Source of the DNA: Azoarcus sp. KH32C
GTDB taxonomy: Bacteria > Pseudomonadota > Gammaproteobacteria > Burkholderiales > Rhodocyclaceae
Direction of reading: 5' to 3'
DNA length: 64,000 nucleotides
NCBI RefSeq assembly: GCF_000349945.1
Contig: NC_020516.1
Coordinates: 3,658,001-3,722,000, forward strand
The notes under the pieces: model-generated
Seen by the model: the letters and a program-made list of their open reading frames with translations, nothing else
The model's database searches: none
What the model was told of the DNA's origin: nothing
Part shown: positions 55,883-63,421 of the stretch, piece by piece
Position numbering within the stretch: the first letter of the stretch is position 1
Layout of the letters: every line of letters begins with the position of its first letter
Made by a program: the position numbers and the translations under genes

Positions 55883-56983
55883 ATGGATATGACCGGACAA
55901 AGCGACGGGCCCGCGCAGCGGGCCAGCGTCGTCATCATCGATGACCATGCGGTCAACCTGACGCTGTTGCAGCATTTGCTCGCGCGAGGCGACCTGTGCG
56001 ACCCGAAAGCGTTTTCGGATCCGGGCGAGGGGCTGGCCTACTGCCTGGACAATACGCCCGACTTGGTGGTCGTCGATTACATGATGCCGACGATCAGCGG
56101 CATCGACATCATCCATCGACTTCGCGCCCATGAAGCGACGAGCGAGGTACCGATCCTCATGGTCACTGCGAACCACGAACGCGCAGTGCGGCACGCGGCA
56201 CTCGAAGCCGGCGCGACCGACTTCCTGATCAAGCCCATCGACGGCAAGGAACTCACGGTGCGCACGCGCAACATGCTGAAGCTGCGCAACGCGACCAAGC
56301 GTGAGGCGAACCGCGCGGAGTGGCTCGCCGGCGAGATCCGTAAAGCCACGGCGACCATCCTCGAGCGCGAACAGGAACTGGTGTGCCGCATGTCGCGTGC
56401 GGCCGAGTTCCGCGACCCCGAGACCGGCGGCCACATCCAGCGGATGGCGCACTACTCGCGCCTCATCGCGCGTATGCTCGGACTACCCGCGACCGACCAG
56501 GAAACGCTTTTCGTCGCCGCGCCGATGCACGACGTCGGCAAGATCGCAATCCCCGATGCCATCCTCCTGAAACCCGGCAGGCTGACCGAGGCCGAGTTCG
56601 AGATCATGAAGATGCATGCCCGCCATGGCTACGACCTGCTGTGCGACAGCAATGCGCCGGTCCTGCGCGTCGGCGCCGAGGTCGCGCACACGCACCACGA
56701 GAAGTACGACGGCACCGGCTACCCGCGCAAACTCGCGGGCGAGGACATTCCAATCTTCGGCCGCATCGTCGCCGTCGCAGACGTCTTTGATGCGCTGACC
56801 TCGGCCCGCCCCTACAAGCGGCCCTGGACCTTCGAAGCCTCTCGTGAGCTGCTCGAAAAAGGCCGCGGCTCGCATTTCGACCCGGCCTGCATCGACGCTT
56901 TCCTTTCGGCCTGGGACGAGGTGCAGGTCATCAGCCGGCAATTCCAGGACCCCGATGAGTTCGCGGATCCGATAGTCCCTTGA
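55883..56983 (+). CDS. Response regulator with HD-GYP cyclic-di-GMP phosphodiesterase output
   Basis: A 366-residue protein with a receiver (about 8-130; VVIIDDHAVN, LVVVDYMMPTISG, KPI) and an HD-GYP domain (about 165-350; HDVGKIAIPDAI, HHEKYDGTGYP). Catalytic and GYP motifs are intact. It is predicted to hydrolyse cyclic-di-GMP under control of the preceding hybrid kinase. GGAAGG precedes the ATG; a second ATG two codons on is possible. It ends inside the convergent membrane-protein gene, with which it overlaps by 53 bases. Confidence 0.93.
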   Translation: MDMTGQSDGPAQRASVVIIDDHAVNLTLLQHLLARGDLCDPKAFSDPGEGLAYCLDNTPDLVVVDYMMPTISGIDIIHRLRAHEATSEVPILMVTANHERAVRHAALEAGATDFLIKPIDGKELTVRTRNMLKLRNATKREANRAEWLAGEIRKATATILEREQELVCRMSRAAEFRDPETGGHIQRMAHYSRLIARMLGLPATDQETLFVAAPMHDVGKIAIPDAILLKPGRLTEAEFEIMKMHARHGYDLLCDSNAPVLRVGAEVAHTHHEKYDGTGYPRKLAGEDIPIFGRIVAVADVFDALTSARPYKRPWTFEASRELLEKGRGSHFDPACIDAFLSAWDEVQVISRQFQDPDEFADPIVP

Positions 56984-57479
56984 GCGCTTCCTGTGGCAAG
57001 TCGAACCAACGACACGCGGCCACCAGCGAGACGCCGAACGCCAGGTGCGCCGCGATCGTGACCCAGCCTCGGGCCACCGCGAACCAGGGAAACACTTCGG
57101 TAAAGCCGTACAGGTTGACGGCATAGATCGCCAGCCCGTACCCCGCCCCGGCAAGCATCGCCGGCACGCGGCCCAGTTCCTTCGCGACCGGGAGCGCGAT
57201 TGCCGCGCAGATGAAGCTGATGCCGAAATGGATCAGCGTCGCGATCAGCAGCACGTCGCCGCGCCACACCGGCTCTCCGGCGAGCACCCCCTGCCCCATG
57301 ATGATCGCCGCCGTCAGCCGGGCGTCGCGGAGCAGAGTCTCGAACACCGGGGTCGCACTCAGCAACCACAACAAGACTTGCACCCCCGTCGCCACCGTGC
57401 CCGCGAAAATCGCCGCCACCGCGGCCTGCACCGGCAGGCATTGGACCTGCCTCAGTTTTGCCAGCAATCGCTGTCCCAC
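56931..57479 (-). CDS. Integral membrane protein of unknown function
   Basis: A 182-residue protein with about four or five hydrophobic helices (VAAIFAGTVATGVQVLLWLL, LLIATLIHFGISFICAAIAL, LAGAGYGLAIYAVNLYGF, VTIAAHLAFGVSLVAACRWF). GTG at 57479 is chosen with GGGAG upstream. It lies 11 bases after the SRPBCC gene and ends 53 bases inside the HD-GYP gene on the other strand, a rather long convergent overlap. Family not recognised. It is the last gene of the cupredoxin operon. Confidence 0.7.
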   Translation of the reverse strand: MGQRLLAKLRQVQCLPVQAAVAAIFAGTVATGVQVLLWLLSATPVFETLLRDARLTAAIIMGQGVLAGEPVWRGDVLLIATLIHFGISFICAAIALPVAKELGRVPAMLAGAGYGLAIYAVNLYGFTEVFPWFAVARGWVTIAAHLAFGVSLVAACRWFDLPQEALKGLSDPRTHRGPGIAG

Positions 57480-57490
57480 AGAAGACTCCC

Positions 57491-57985
57491 TCAAGAAGAC
57501 GCCTGCGAACGCAGGCGGGCGTGCATGTAGCGGGCGAGGCCGAGACCGCCTTCGCGCATCAGCGCGTGGTGGTTCCAGCGAAAAATCGGCTTGGCGAACG
57601 GAGCGAGAAGATTCATCCACCGCCGCGTCGTGCGCACCTTCCACTCGTAGCGCACGACCGTCTGGCCGTTGTCGCGATCGAAGTGCCAGCAGCCGATCCC
57701 TTCCAGCTCGCCCTCGACACAGCCTTCGAGCAGCCGCTGGTGTTCGACGCGCGTCACGCGGCTGACGAAGGTCAGGCGATAGGGCAGCACGCTCTTCCAC
57801 GTATAACGCTGGCTCGCGCCGACGCCGCTTTCGTCGCCCTCCGCCAGCCGCACGACGCATTCCGCGCCCTCCCACCAGTCCGGCCAGCATTCGGGGTGCG
57901 TGATCGCATCCCATACCGCTTCAAGCGGCGCATCCACGCGCCACAGCGTGACAAGGTGATAGTGATTGCTGTTGTTGTTGCGCAT
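57491..57985 (-). CDS. SRPBCC-fold (START/Bet v1-like) protein
   Basis: A 164-residue protein with the SRPBCC pattern: LVTLWRVDAPLEAVWDAITHPECWPDWWEGAECV, then RYTWKSVLPYRLTFVSRVTRV, and a terminal helix FAKPIFRWNHHALMREGGLGLARYMHARL. The fold binds hydrophobic ligands in a deep pocket. ATG 57985 follows GGAGAGGGG; a longer open frame upstream has no homology. It sits between the LolA-like gene and the membrane-protein gene. No ligand is known. Confidence 0.82.
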   Translation of the reverse strand: MRNNNSNHYHLVTLWRVDAPLEAVWDAITHPECWPDWWEGAECVVRLAEGDESGVGASQRYTWKSVLPYRLTFVSRVTRVEHQRLLEGCVEGELEGIGCWHFDRDNGQTVVRYEWKVRTTRRWMNLLAPFAKPIFRWNHHALMREGGLGLARYMHARLRSQASS

Positions 57986-57999
57986 ATCCCCTCTCCGGC

Positions 58000-58632
58000 T
58001 CACGGCGCGAAGAAGCGCTCGGGAAACGCGACGTCGAGTGCGGCGTCGCTCATGTCCACGGTCTCCATCAAGGCGTTGTTCACATCGAAACTCTGCACTT
58101 TCAGCGGGAACAGCGATTCCTGTGCGAACCAGACGCGGTAGCGATGCACGCCCAACACGCTGACTCCGGAACCGCCTTCGATCTCGACCACGCTCACCGC
58201 CCGGCCGGCCAGTTCGCCGTCGGCGGGCTCCGACAATCGGCCCTTTGCATGCAGTTCTTGAAGGTTCGCGAGCAGCGCGCCGACATCCGACTGGTCGACA
58301 CGATGGCCGCGCGGGCTCAGAATCAGCCGGTTGTCCGGCGCGAGGTTGAGGGACGGCAGATGGTCCGGGCCGAAGGGCCACAAGTGCACGCGATGGGCCC
58401 CGGGGTCGTAGATCAACGCCGCGCCGTGGTGGGGCTCGATGAAATCCATCCGGATCCAGCCCGGCCGCCGCCATGCGTAGCGGATGACCTGCGGCTCGCC
58501 CTCGGCGGGGTGCGAGTGCAGCGTCACACGGTAGGTCTGGACAGTCTGGAAGCGCGTGGCAGCCTCGGCGAGCAGATCGGCCGCCATTGCGTCACCGACG
58601 AACAGCGCAAACGCAAGGACGAACCATGGCAC
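58000..58632 (-). CDS. Periplasmic LolA-like protein
   Basis: A 210-residue protein with a signal peptide (LAFALFVGDAMAAD, cleavage near 17). The mature part has the LolA/LppX-like pattern: LLAEAATRFQTVQTYRVTLHS, IRYAWRRPGWIRMDFIEPHHGAALIYD, VHLWPFGPDHLPSLNL, and a C-terminal VQSFDVNNALMETVDMSDAALDV. It may shuttle a lipid or lipoprotein across the periplasm. It is three bases after the cupredoxin gene and 14 before the SRPBCC gene. Function inferred from fold only. Confidence 0.75.
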   Translation of the reverse strand: MPWFVLAFALFVGDAMAADLLAEAATRFQTVQTYRVTLHSHPAEGEPQVIRYAWRRPGWIRMDFIEPHHGAALIYDPGAHRVHLWPFGPDHLPSLNLAPDNRLILSPRGHRVDQSDVGALLANLQELHAKGRLSEPADGELAGRAVSVVEIEGGSGVSVLGVHRYRVWFAQESLFPLKVQSFDVNNALMETVDMSDAALDVAFPERFFAP

Positions 58633-58635
58633 GCG

Positions 58636-59046
58636 TCACTCCCGCACCTGCAGCACACCCGTCATCCCGCGTTCGCGATGGCTCTTGAACATCAGCAAGC
58701 GGTTCGAGCAGTAGAACTGATACTCGCCCGGCGGCAATTCGACGCGCACTGTCCTCGGAGCCTCGCTGAGATCCACCTCCGCCGCAGGCTTGCCGTTCGG
58801 CCCGTCGAGCACGAAGCGGTGCGGCACGATCCCCTGCTCCATGCGGACGCTGATTTCCAGCGGCTGCCCCGCTTTCGCGACGATCTTCGAAGGTTTGAAG
58901 AAGTAGCTGCCGCCGAGGATCCCGACACGCTGGACGCCGTCGGCGTCGACCGTCGCCTGCTGCGGCGGCGCATCGTCCGCGAACGCAGCGGAGCCAGACA
59001 TAAACAAGATCGCAATCAGCGACCACGACGACAAGGCGCGGCACAT
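58636..59046 (-). CDS. Secreted cupredoxin-domain protein
   Basis: A ~136-residue protein with a signal peptide (ALSSWSLIAILFMSGSAAFA) and a cupredoxin domain. Type-1 copper ligands are plausible as His in IVPHRFVL, Cys in YQFYCSNRL, His in FKSHRERG and Met in RGMTGVL. The start is uncertain: ATG 59046 gives a clean signal peptide; ATG 59106 extends it by 20 residues. It heads an operon with LolA-like, SRPBCC and membrane proteins. It could carry electrons or handle copper in the periplasm. Confidence 0.8.
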   Translation of the reverse strand: MCRALSSWSLIAILFMSGSAAFADDAPPQQATVDADGVQRVGILGGSYFFKPSKIVAKAGQPLEISVRMEQGIVPHRFVLDGPNGKPAAEVDLSEAPRTVRVELPPGEYQFYCSNRLLMFKSHRERGMTGVLQVRE

Positions 59047-59385
59047 CACGCGCACGCCGCCAGGGGCTTTGGAACCGCATCCCGAATCGGAGCTTGCATG
59101 AGTCATCGCTAGATTCTTGTCGAAACGATTGTTGCCGCGATGGCGACGCCGGCGTCGTGGGGAGAACGGCTTCGGCAGGCGGACCAAGCCACCTCTGCCA
59201 ATTCCCTGCTGCAGCCCGCTGCTGCGGAAATGCGGTCAGCAACCCCGGTCCCACGCCACCGGCTGTAACGTTGACCGTGCACCCCAAAAAAATATCCCGG
59301 CCAGCACGTTTCAACGTATTCCGGATAAGCTTTCCGACCGACCGCAGCCCGCCGCTGCCCGTCCCACGAAAAAGAACCGAACACC
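59047..59385. other. Noncoding gap between the cupredoxin and chromate-transporter genes
   Basis: This divergent gap has no convincing gene. It should hold the promoters of both operons. I see no clear -35/-10 pair, strong palindrome or terminator. The first 60 bases may be coding if the cupredoxin starts at 59106. Confidence 0.5.
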
Positions 59386-59976
59386 GTGACAAACCCGACC
59401 GCAGACCGCCCCGTCCCCCGCTCCCCGCTCGACCTCTTCATCGCCTTTACCGTGCTTGCGCTGCAAGGCTTCGGCGGCGTGCTCGCGGTCGCCCAGCGCG
59501 AACTCGTCGACCGCCGCCGATGGATGACGCGCGAGGAATTCGTCGACGCCTACTCCGTCGCGCAATTGCTGCCGGGGCCCAACGTCGTCAACCTGTCGCT
59601 GATGCTCGGCGACCGTTTCTTCGGCTGGCGCGGCGCGCTTGCGGCCATCACCGGCATGCTGCTCGCGCCGATGCTCATCGTCATCGCGCTTGCCGCGAGC
59701 TACGAGCAACTGGCGGTCTATCCCGCCATCGCAGGCGCCCTGCGCGGGATGGGCGCGGTCGCCGCGGGCCTGATCCTCGCGATGGCGCTCAAGATGCTCG
59801 GCACGCTGCGCAAAAACGTGATGGGACGCTGGCTCTGCGCCGCGCTCGGGCTGACGACGCTGGTCGCGGTGATCGTCTTCCGCGTACCGCTGGCGTGGGT
59901 CGTGATCGGGCTCGGCGCCACCGGCTGGAGCCTCGCGCGCTGGTGCATCGCCCGCAAGGAAGGAGGCAAGGCATGA
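59386..59976 (+). CDS. Chromate transporter, single-domain subunit 1
   Basis: A 196-residue ChrA-type half. FTVLALQGFGGVLAVAQRELVDRRRWMTREEFVDAYSVAQLLPGPNVVNLSLMLG is the family signature in the first half, with PGPN in the loop, and several helices follow. Full ChrA proteins fuse two such halves; here the halves are separate genes overlapping by four bases. The start is GTG at 59386 with only a weak AAAGAA site. It is predicted to export chromate from the cytoplasm with its partner; some members move other anions. Confidence 0.88.
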   Translation: MTNPTADRPVPRSPLDLFIAFTVLALQGFGGVLAVAQRELVDRRRWMTREEFVDAYSVAQLLPGPNVVNLSLMLGDRFFGWRGALAAITGMLLAPMLIVIALAASYEQLAVYPAIAGALRGMGAVAAGLILAMALKMLGTLRKNVMGRWLCAALGLTTLVAVIVFRVPLAWVVIGLGATGWSLARWCIARKEGGKA

Positions 59977-60521
59977 CCCAGCTGCCGCTGCACGACTTCG
60001 TCGATCTCTTCCTGCACTTCCTGATGCTGTCGCTGCTGTCGATCGGCGGCGCGATGGCGACGGCACCGGAAATGCACCGCTTTCTCGTCGACGAACGGGG
60101 CTGGATGAGCGACGCTGATTTCACGACCGCGATCGCGCTGGCGCAGGCGGCGCCGGGGCCCAACGTGCTTTTCGTGCCGGTGCTCGGCTACCAGGCGGCC
60201 GGCGTGCTCGGTGCCGTCGCGGCGCTCGTCGGCATCCTGTTGCCCTCGACGCTGCTCTCGCTGGGCGTCAGCCGCTGGGGCGCGCAACGCCGCGATACGC
60301 CTGGCGTACGCGCCTTCACGGCCGGCCTCGCGCCCGTCACCGTCGGGCTGGTGTTCGCGACGGGCTGGCTGCTGGCGCTCCCCTTCATCGGCGAACCGTC
60401 CCACCGCATCGGCGCCCTCGTGCTGATCGCCGCAACGATCGCCGTCACGCTGAAGACGCGTCTCGCGCCGATGTGGATGATCGCGGTCGGCGCAGTGGTC
60501 GGAGCCCTGGGCTTCGTTTGA
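59973..60521 (+). CDS. Chromate transporter, single-domain subunit 2
   Basis: A 182-residue ChrA-type half with FLMLSLLSIGGAMATAPEMHRFLVDERGWMSDADFTTAIALAQAAPGPNVLFVPVLGYQ, then LPSTLLSLGV and several helices. AAGGAAGGAGG precedes the ATG at 59973, which overlaps the first subunit by four bases (ATGA). The two halves probably form a heterodimer. It ends seven bases before the convergent aldehyde dehydrogenase gene. Confidence 0.9.
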   Translation: MTQLPLHDFVDLFLHFLMLSLLSIGGAMATAPEMHRFLVDERGWMSDADFTTAIALAQAAPGPNVLFVPVLGYQAAGVLGAVAALVGILLPSTLLSLGVSRWGAQRRDTPGVRAFTAGLAPVTVGLVFATGWLLALPFIGEPSHRIGALVLIAATIAVTLKTRLAPMWMIAVGAVVGALGFV

Positions 60522-60528
60522 TCCGCAA

Positions 60529-61959
60529 TCACTTCTTCTGCGGCATCTGGATCGCCTTGTACTCGAGGTATTCCTCCAGTCCATAAACCCCGTTCTCGCG
60601 ACCGAGGCCGGACTGGCGGTAGCCGCCGAAGGGCGCGCGCGGATTCCACGGGGCCCCGTTGACATCGACCTGCCCGGTACGCAGGCGCCGCGCGACCGCG
60701 AACGCATGCTCATCGCTGCCCGCCCACACGCCGCCGGCGAGCCCGTAGATCGTGTCGTTCGCGAGCGCGATTGCGTCCTCGTCGCCGTCGTGCGGCAGGA
60801 TCACCAGCACCGGCCCGAAGATCTCCTCCTGCGCGACGGTGGCCTTGCGGTCCTCGACGACCAGCACCGTCGGCGCGACGAAGAAGCCCGGTCCCGGCGG
60901 CGCCGCATCCGGCCCGCCGGTGACGACTTCCGCCCCCTCCTCGATCGCGCGATGGATGTAACCGATCACCCGCGCCTGCTGCACCTCGGACACCAGCGGC
61001 CCGAGCTTGCTGTCCTCTGCGAAAGCGGGTCCCACCTTGAACGCCGAGGCCGCGTCGGCCGCAAGCTTCGCCGCCTCGCCGAGCTTCGCGCGCGGCACCA
61101 GCATGCGCGTGTGCGCCGAGCAGGTCTGGCCGGAGTTCAGCAGGCAACTCGACACCGTGCCCTTCACCGCCGTCGCGAGATCCGCATCGTCGAGCACGAT
61201 GGAGGCCGACTTGCCGCCGAGTTCCAGTGCCACCTTCTTCACGGTCGCCGCGGCGAGTTCCGCCACGCGCCGTCCGGCCCGCGTCGAACCGGTGAAGGAC
61301 ACCATGTCCACCCGCCGGTCGGACGCCAGCACCTCGCCGACGACCGGCCCGTAGCCGCTCACAAGGTTGAACACCCCCGCCGGCAGACCCGCCGCCTCGA
61401 TGATCTCCGCGAGAATGAAGGCGTTGATCGGCGCCACTTCCGAGGGTTTCAGCACTACCGTGCAACCCGCCGCGAGCGCCGGCGCAACCTTCAGCGTGAC
61501 CTGGTTGAGCGGGAAGTTCCACGGCGTGATCGCCCCGACCACGCCCACCGGCTCGCGCACGACGACCGAGTGGCCGACCTGCTCCTCCCACTGGAACTCG
61601 CGGGCAAGCTTTGCGTAATGCTTCCAACTATTCACGGGCCCAGCAACCTGAAAGCGCCCCGCCAGCTTCAGCGGCATCCCGACCTCGTGTGCAATCGCCT
61701 CGGCCAGCTCCTCGCGCCGCGCCTCGACGCCGGCCGCGATCCGTTCGATGTAATTCGCCCGCTCCGCGGGAGCGGTGCGCGACCAGCCGTCGAAGGCAGT
61801 ATGCGCGGCCGCGACCGCAGCCTCCGCATCCGCGGCGACGCCTTCCGGAATCTGTGCATAGACCGAGGCGTCGCTCGGATCGATCACGTCGATCAGGCCG
61901 GTCCCGGCCGGGGCGACCCAACGGCCGCCGATAAAGAGTTTGTCACGTACGATCGTCAT
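60529..61959 (-). CDS. NAD(P)-dependent aldehyde dehydrogenase
   Basis: A 476-residue aldehyde dehydrogenase. TPWNFPLNQ, the FTGSTRAGR cofactor motif, the general-base Glu in ALELGGKSA (246) and the nucleophile Cys in NSGQTCSA (280) are all present, with EEIFGPVLVI and NAPWNPRAPFGGYRQSGLGRE near the end. GAGGGAATAAAG precedes the ATG. It stands alone; no alcohol dehydrogenase or pathway genes adjoin. Substrate class cannot be told. Confidence 0.92.
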   Translation of the reverse strand: MTIVRDKLFIGGRWVAPAGTGLIDVIDPSDASVYAQIPEGVAADAEAAVAAAHTAFDGWSRTAPAERANYIERIAAGVEARREELAEAIAHEVGMPLKLAGRFQVAGPVNSWKHYAKLAREFQWEEQVGHSVVVREPVGVVGAITPWNFPLNQVTLKVAPALAAGCTVVLKPSEVAPINAFILAEIIEAAGLPAGVFNLVSGYGPVVGEVLASDRRVDMVSFTGSTRAGRRVAELAAATVKKVALELGGKSASIVLDDADLATAVKGTVSSCLLNSGQTCSAHTRMLVPRAKLGEAAKLAADAASAFKVGPAFAEDSKLGPLVSEVQQARVIGYIHRAIEEGAEVVTGGPDAAPPGPGFFVAPTVLVVEDRKATVAQEEIFGPVLVILPHDGDEDAIALANDTIYGLAGGVWAGSDEHAFAVARRLRTGQVDVNGAPWNPRAPFGGYRQSGLGRENGVYGLEEYLEYKAIQMPQKK

Positions 61960-62152
61960 GGCTTTATTCCCTCGTCACTCGCCAACAAGCAGAAGAGCAT
62001 TCTAGCCACCACTCGCCGGCAAGCGCGCGCTCAAGCCGTAACCGCGTGCGCAGCGGGAACGGCGCGTAAGCCGTCAGGCAGTCGGGCTGCGCATCGACTA
62101 TTCTATGCAGGCGAGGCCGCACGGCTGAGCGGGGATTTGCGGGGGGTGCATC

Positions 62153-62416
62153 GTGGCAAACAAATACTTTTGCCTTGTCCTTACGTCGGACGGGCTGGAC
62201 GAGCTGGTGCCGATCCTGAAGGACTACCTGCAGGAAGGCCCGATCGGTAGGTATCTCTACTGCAGGGAAGCGGAGCCGGATCGCAGCTATTTTCGTGTGG
62301 TTGCGGAATTTTCCAAGGACGACGGCTCTACGATGGAATCGGAGGCCTTCATTCCGCACCGCTTCATCAAGATCGTGATCTCGAGCCCGGATCGCAAGCA
62401 CATCGGTTTTCTCTGA
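62153..62416 (+). CDS. Small uncharacterised protein (87 aa)
   Basis: A GTG start at 62153 follows GGGGGG by a few bases. The sequence ANKYFCLVLTSDGLDELVPIL, then DRSYFRVVAEFSKDDG and FIKIVISSPDRKHIGFL suggests a compact alpha/beta fold without a signal peptide. No family recognised. It precedes ridA on the same strand by 39 bases. Confidence 0.6.
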   Translation: MANKYFCLVLTSDGLDELVPILKDYLQEGPIGRYLYCREAEPDRSYFRVVAEFSKDDGSTMESEAFIPHRFIKIVISSPDRKHIGFL

Positions 62417-62455
62417 CGGAACGTCATCGCGCCGTGCGTCTTTACGGAGGTGCAC

Positions 62456-62854
62456 ATGAGCAAGACGATCATCCTCATCAAGGACGCCCCCGCTCCTGTG
62501 GGCCCGTATTCTCAAGGCGTCGTCATGGACGGCTGGGTCTGGACATCCGGGCAGGTGGGCCTGGATCCGGCGACCGGGGCGATGGCCGGATCGGACGTCG
62601 CCATCCAGGCCAATCAGGCGCTGCGCAATATCGAAGCCATTCTCCGACAGGGCGGCTCCAGTCTCGCCCAAGTCGTTCGCGTGACCGTCTACCTGACCAA
62701 CATGGATGACTTTTCGGCGGTCAATGCGGTGTATGCGAACTACTTCCCGAACAACTTTCCGGCACGCTCGTGCGTGGAGGTATCGCGCCTGCCACTCGGT
62801 GCGCTGATCGAAATCGACGCCATGGCCAGATCAACCCGCCTGCCCTCTTACTAA
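62456..62854 (+). CDS. RidA family protein (reactive imine deaminase-like)
   Basis: A 132-residue RidA/YjgF protein. GPYSQGVVMDGWVWTSGQVGLDPATG and LGALIEIDAMA are family signatures, and the key Arg in the imine site is present in NFPARSCVEVSRL. ATG 62456 has ACGGAGG upstream. Members hydrolyse enamine/imine intermediates released by PLP enzymes. It lies between a small unknown gene and the DHFR-fold gene, eight bases before the latter. Confidence 0.9.
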   Translation: MSKTIILIKDAPAPVGPYSQGVVMDGWVWTSGQVGLDPATGAMAGSDVAIQANQALRNIEAILRQGGSSLAQVVRVTVYLTNMDDFSAVNAVYANYFPNNFPARSCVEVSRLPLGALIEIDAMARSTRLPSY

Positions 62855-62862
62855 GCGACGAC

Positions 62863-63417
62863 ATGAAAACCCAGTACTACACGGCCGCAAGCCTCGACGG
62901 CTTCATCGCGACACCGGACGACTCGCTCGACTGGCTGTTTCCCTTGGCCGACATCAACGAGACGAGCTACCCGGAATTCATCAAGGAGGTCGGGGCCCTG
63001 GCGATGGGCTCCGCGACTTACGAATGGCTGCTGCGTCATGTGGTGAAGCCGGAATCGGCGACCAAGACCTGGCCGTACGAACAGCCGGCATGGGTCTTCT
63101 CCGGCCGCGAGCTGCCCGGCGTACCGGGGGCCGACATCCGCTTCGTGAAGGGCGATGTCCGCCCGATCCACGAAGAGATGCAGGCGGCGGCGAACGGGAA
63201 GAACGTCTGGCTGGTCGGCGGCGGCGACTTCGTCGGACAGTTTCATGATGCAGGACTGCTCGACGAGTTGATCGTGCAGATCGGCTCGGTCACGCTAGGT
63301 TCCGGCAAGCAGTTGCTCCCGCGCAAGATCACCTCGCCGCCGCTCAAGCTCGTCGGCGTCCGCCAATATGGCTCTGGGATGGTGGAGCTTAGGTACGAGG
63401 TTCCGAAGCGCGCATGA
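62863..63417 (+). CDS. Dihydrofolate-reductase-fold protein (RibD C-terminal type)
   Basis: A 184-residue protein of the RibD_C/DHFR-like family. MKTQYYTAASLDGFIATPDDSLDWLF is the family start; GALAMGSATYEWLL and GKNVWLVGGGDFVGQFHDAGLLDELIVQIGSVTLGSGKQLL include the NADPH-binding glycine stretch. It is a single-domain protein, not a riboflavin-pathway enzyme in context. It ends just before the convergent PuuE-like gene. Confidence 0.88.
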   Translation: MKTQYYTAASLDGFIATPDDSLDWLFPLADINETSYPEFIKEVGALAMGSATYEWLLRHVVKPESATKTWPYEQPAWVFSGRELPGVPGADIRFVKGDVRPIHEEMQAAANGKNVWLVGGGDFVGQFHDAGLLDELIVQIGSVTLGSGKQLLPRKITSPPLKLVGVRQYGSGMVELRYEVPKRA

Positions 63418-63421
63418 GCCA

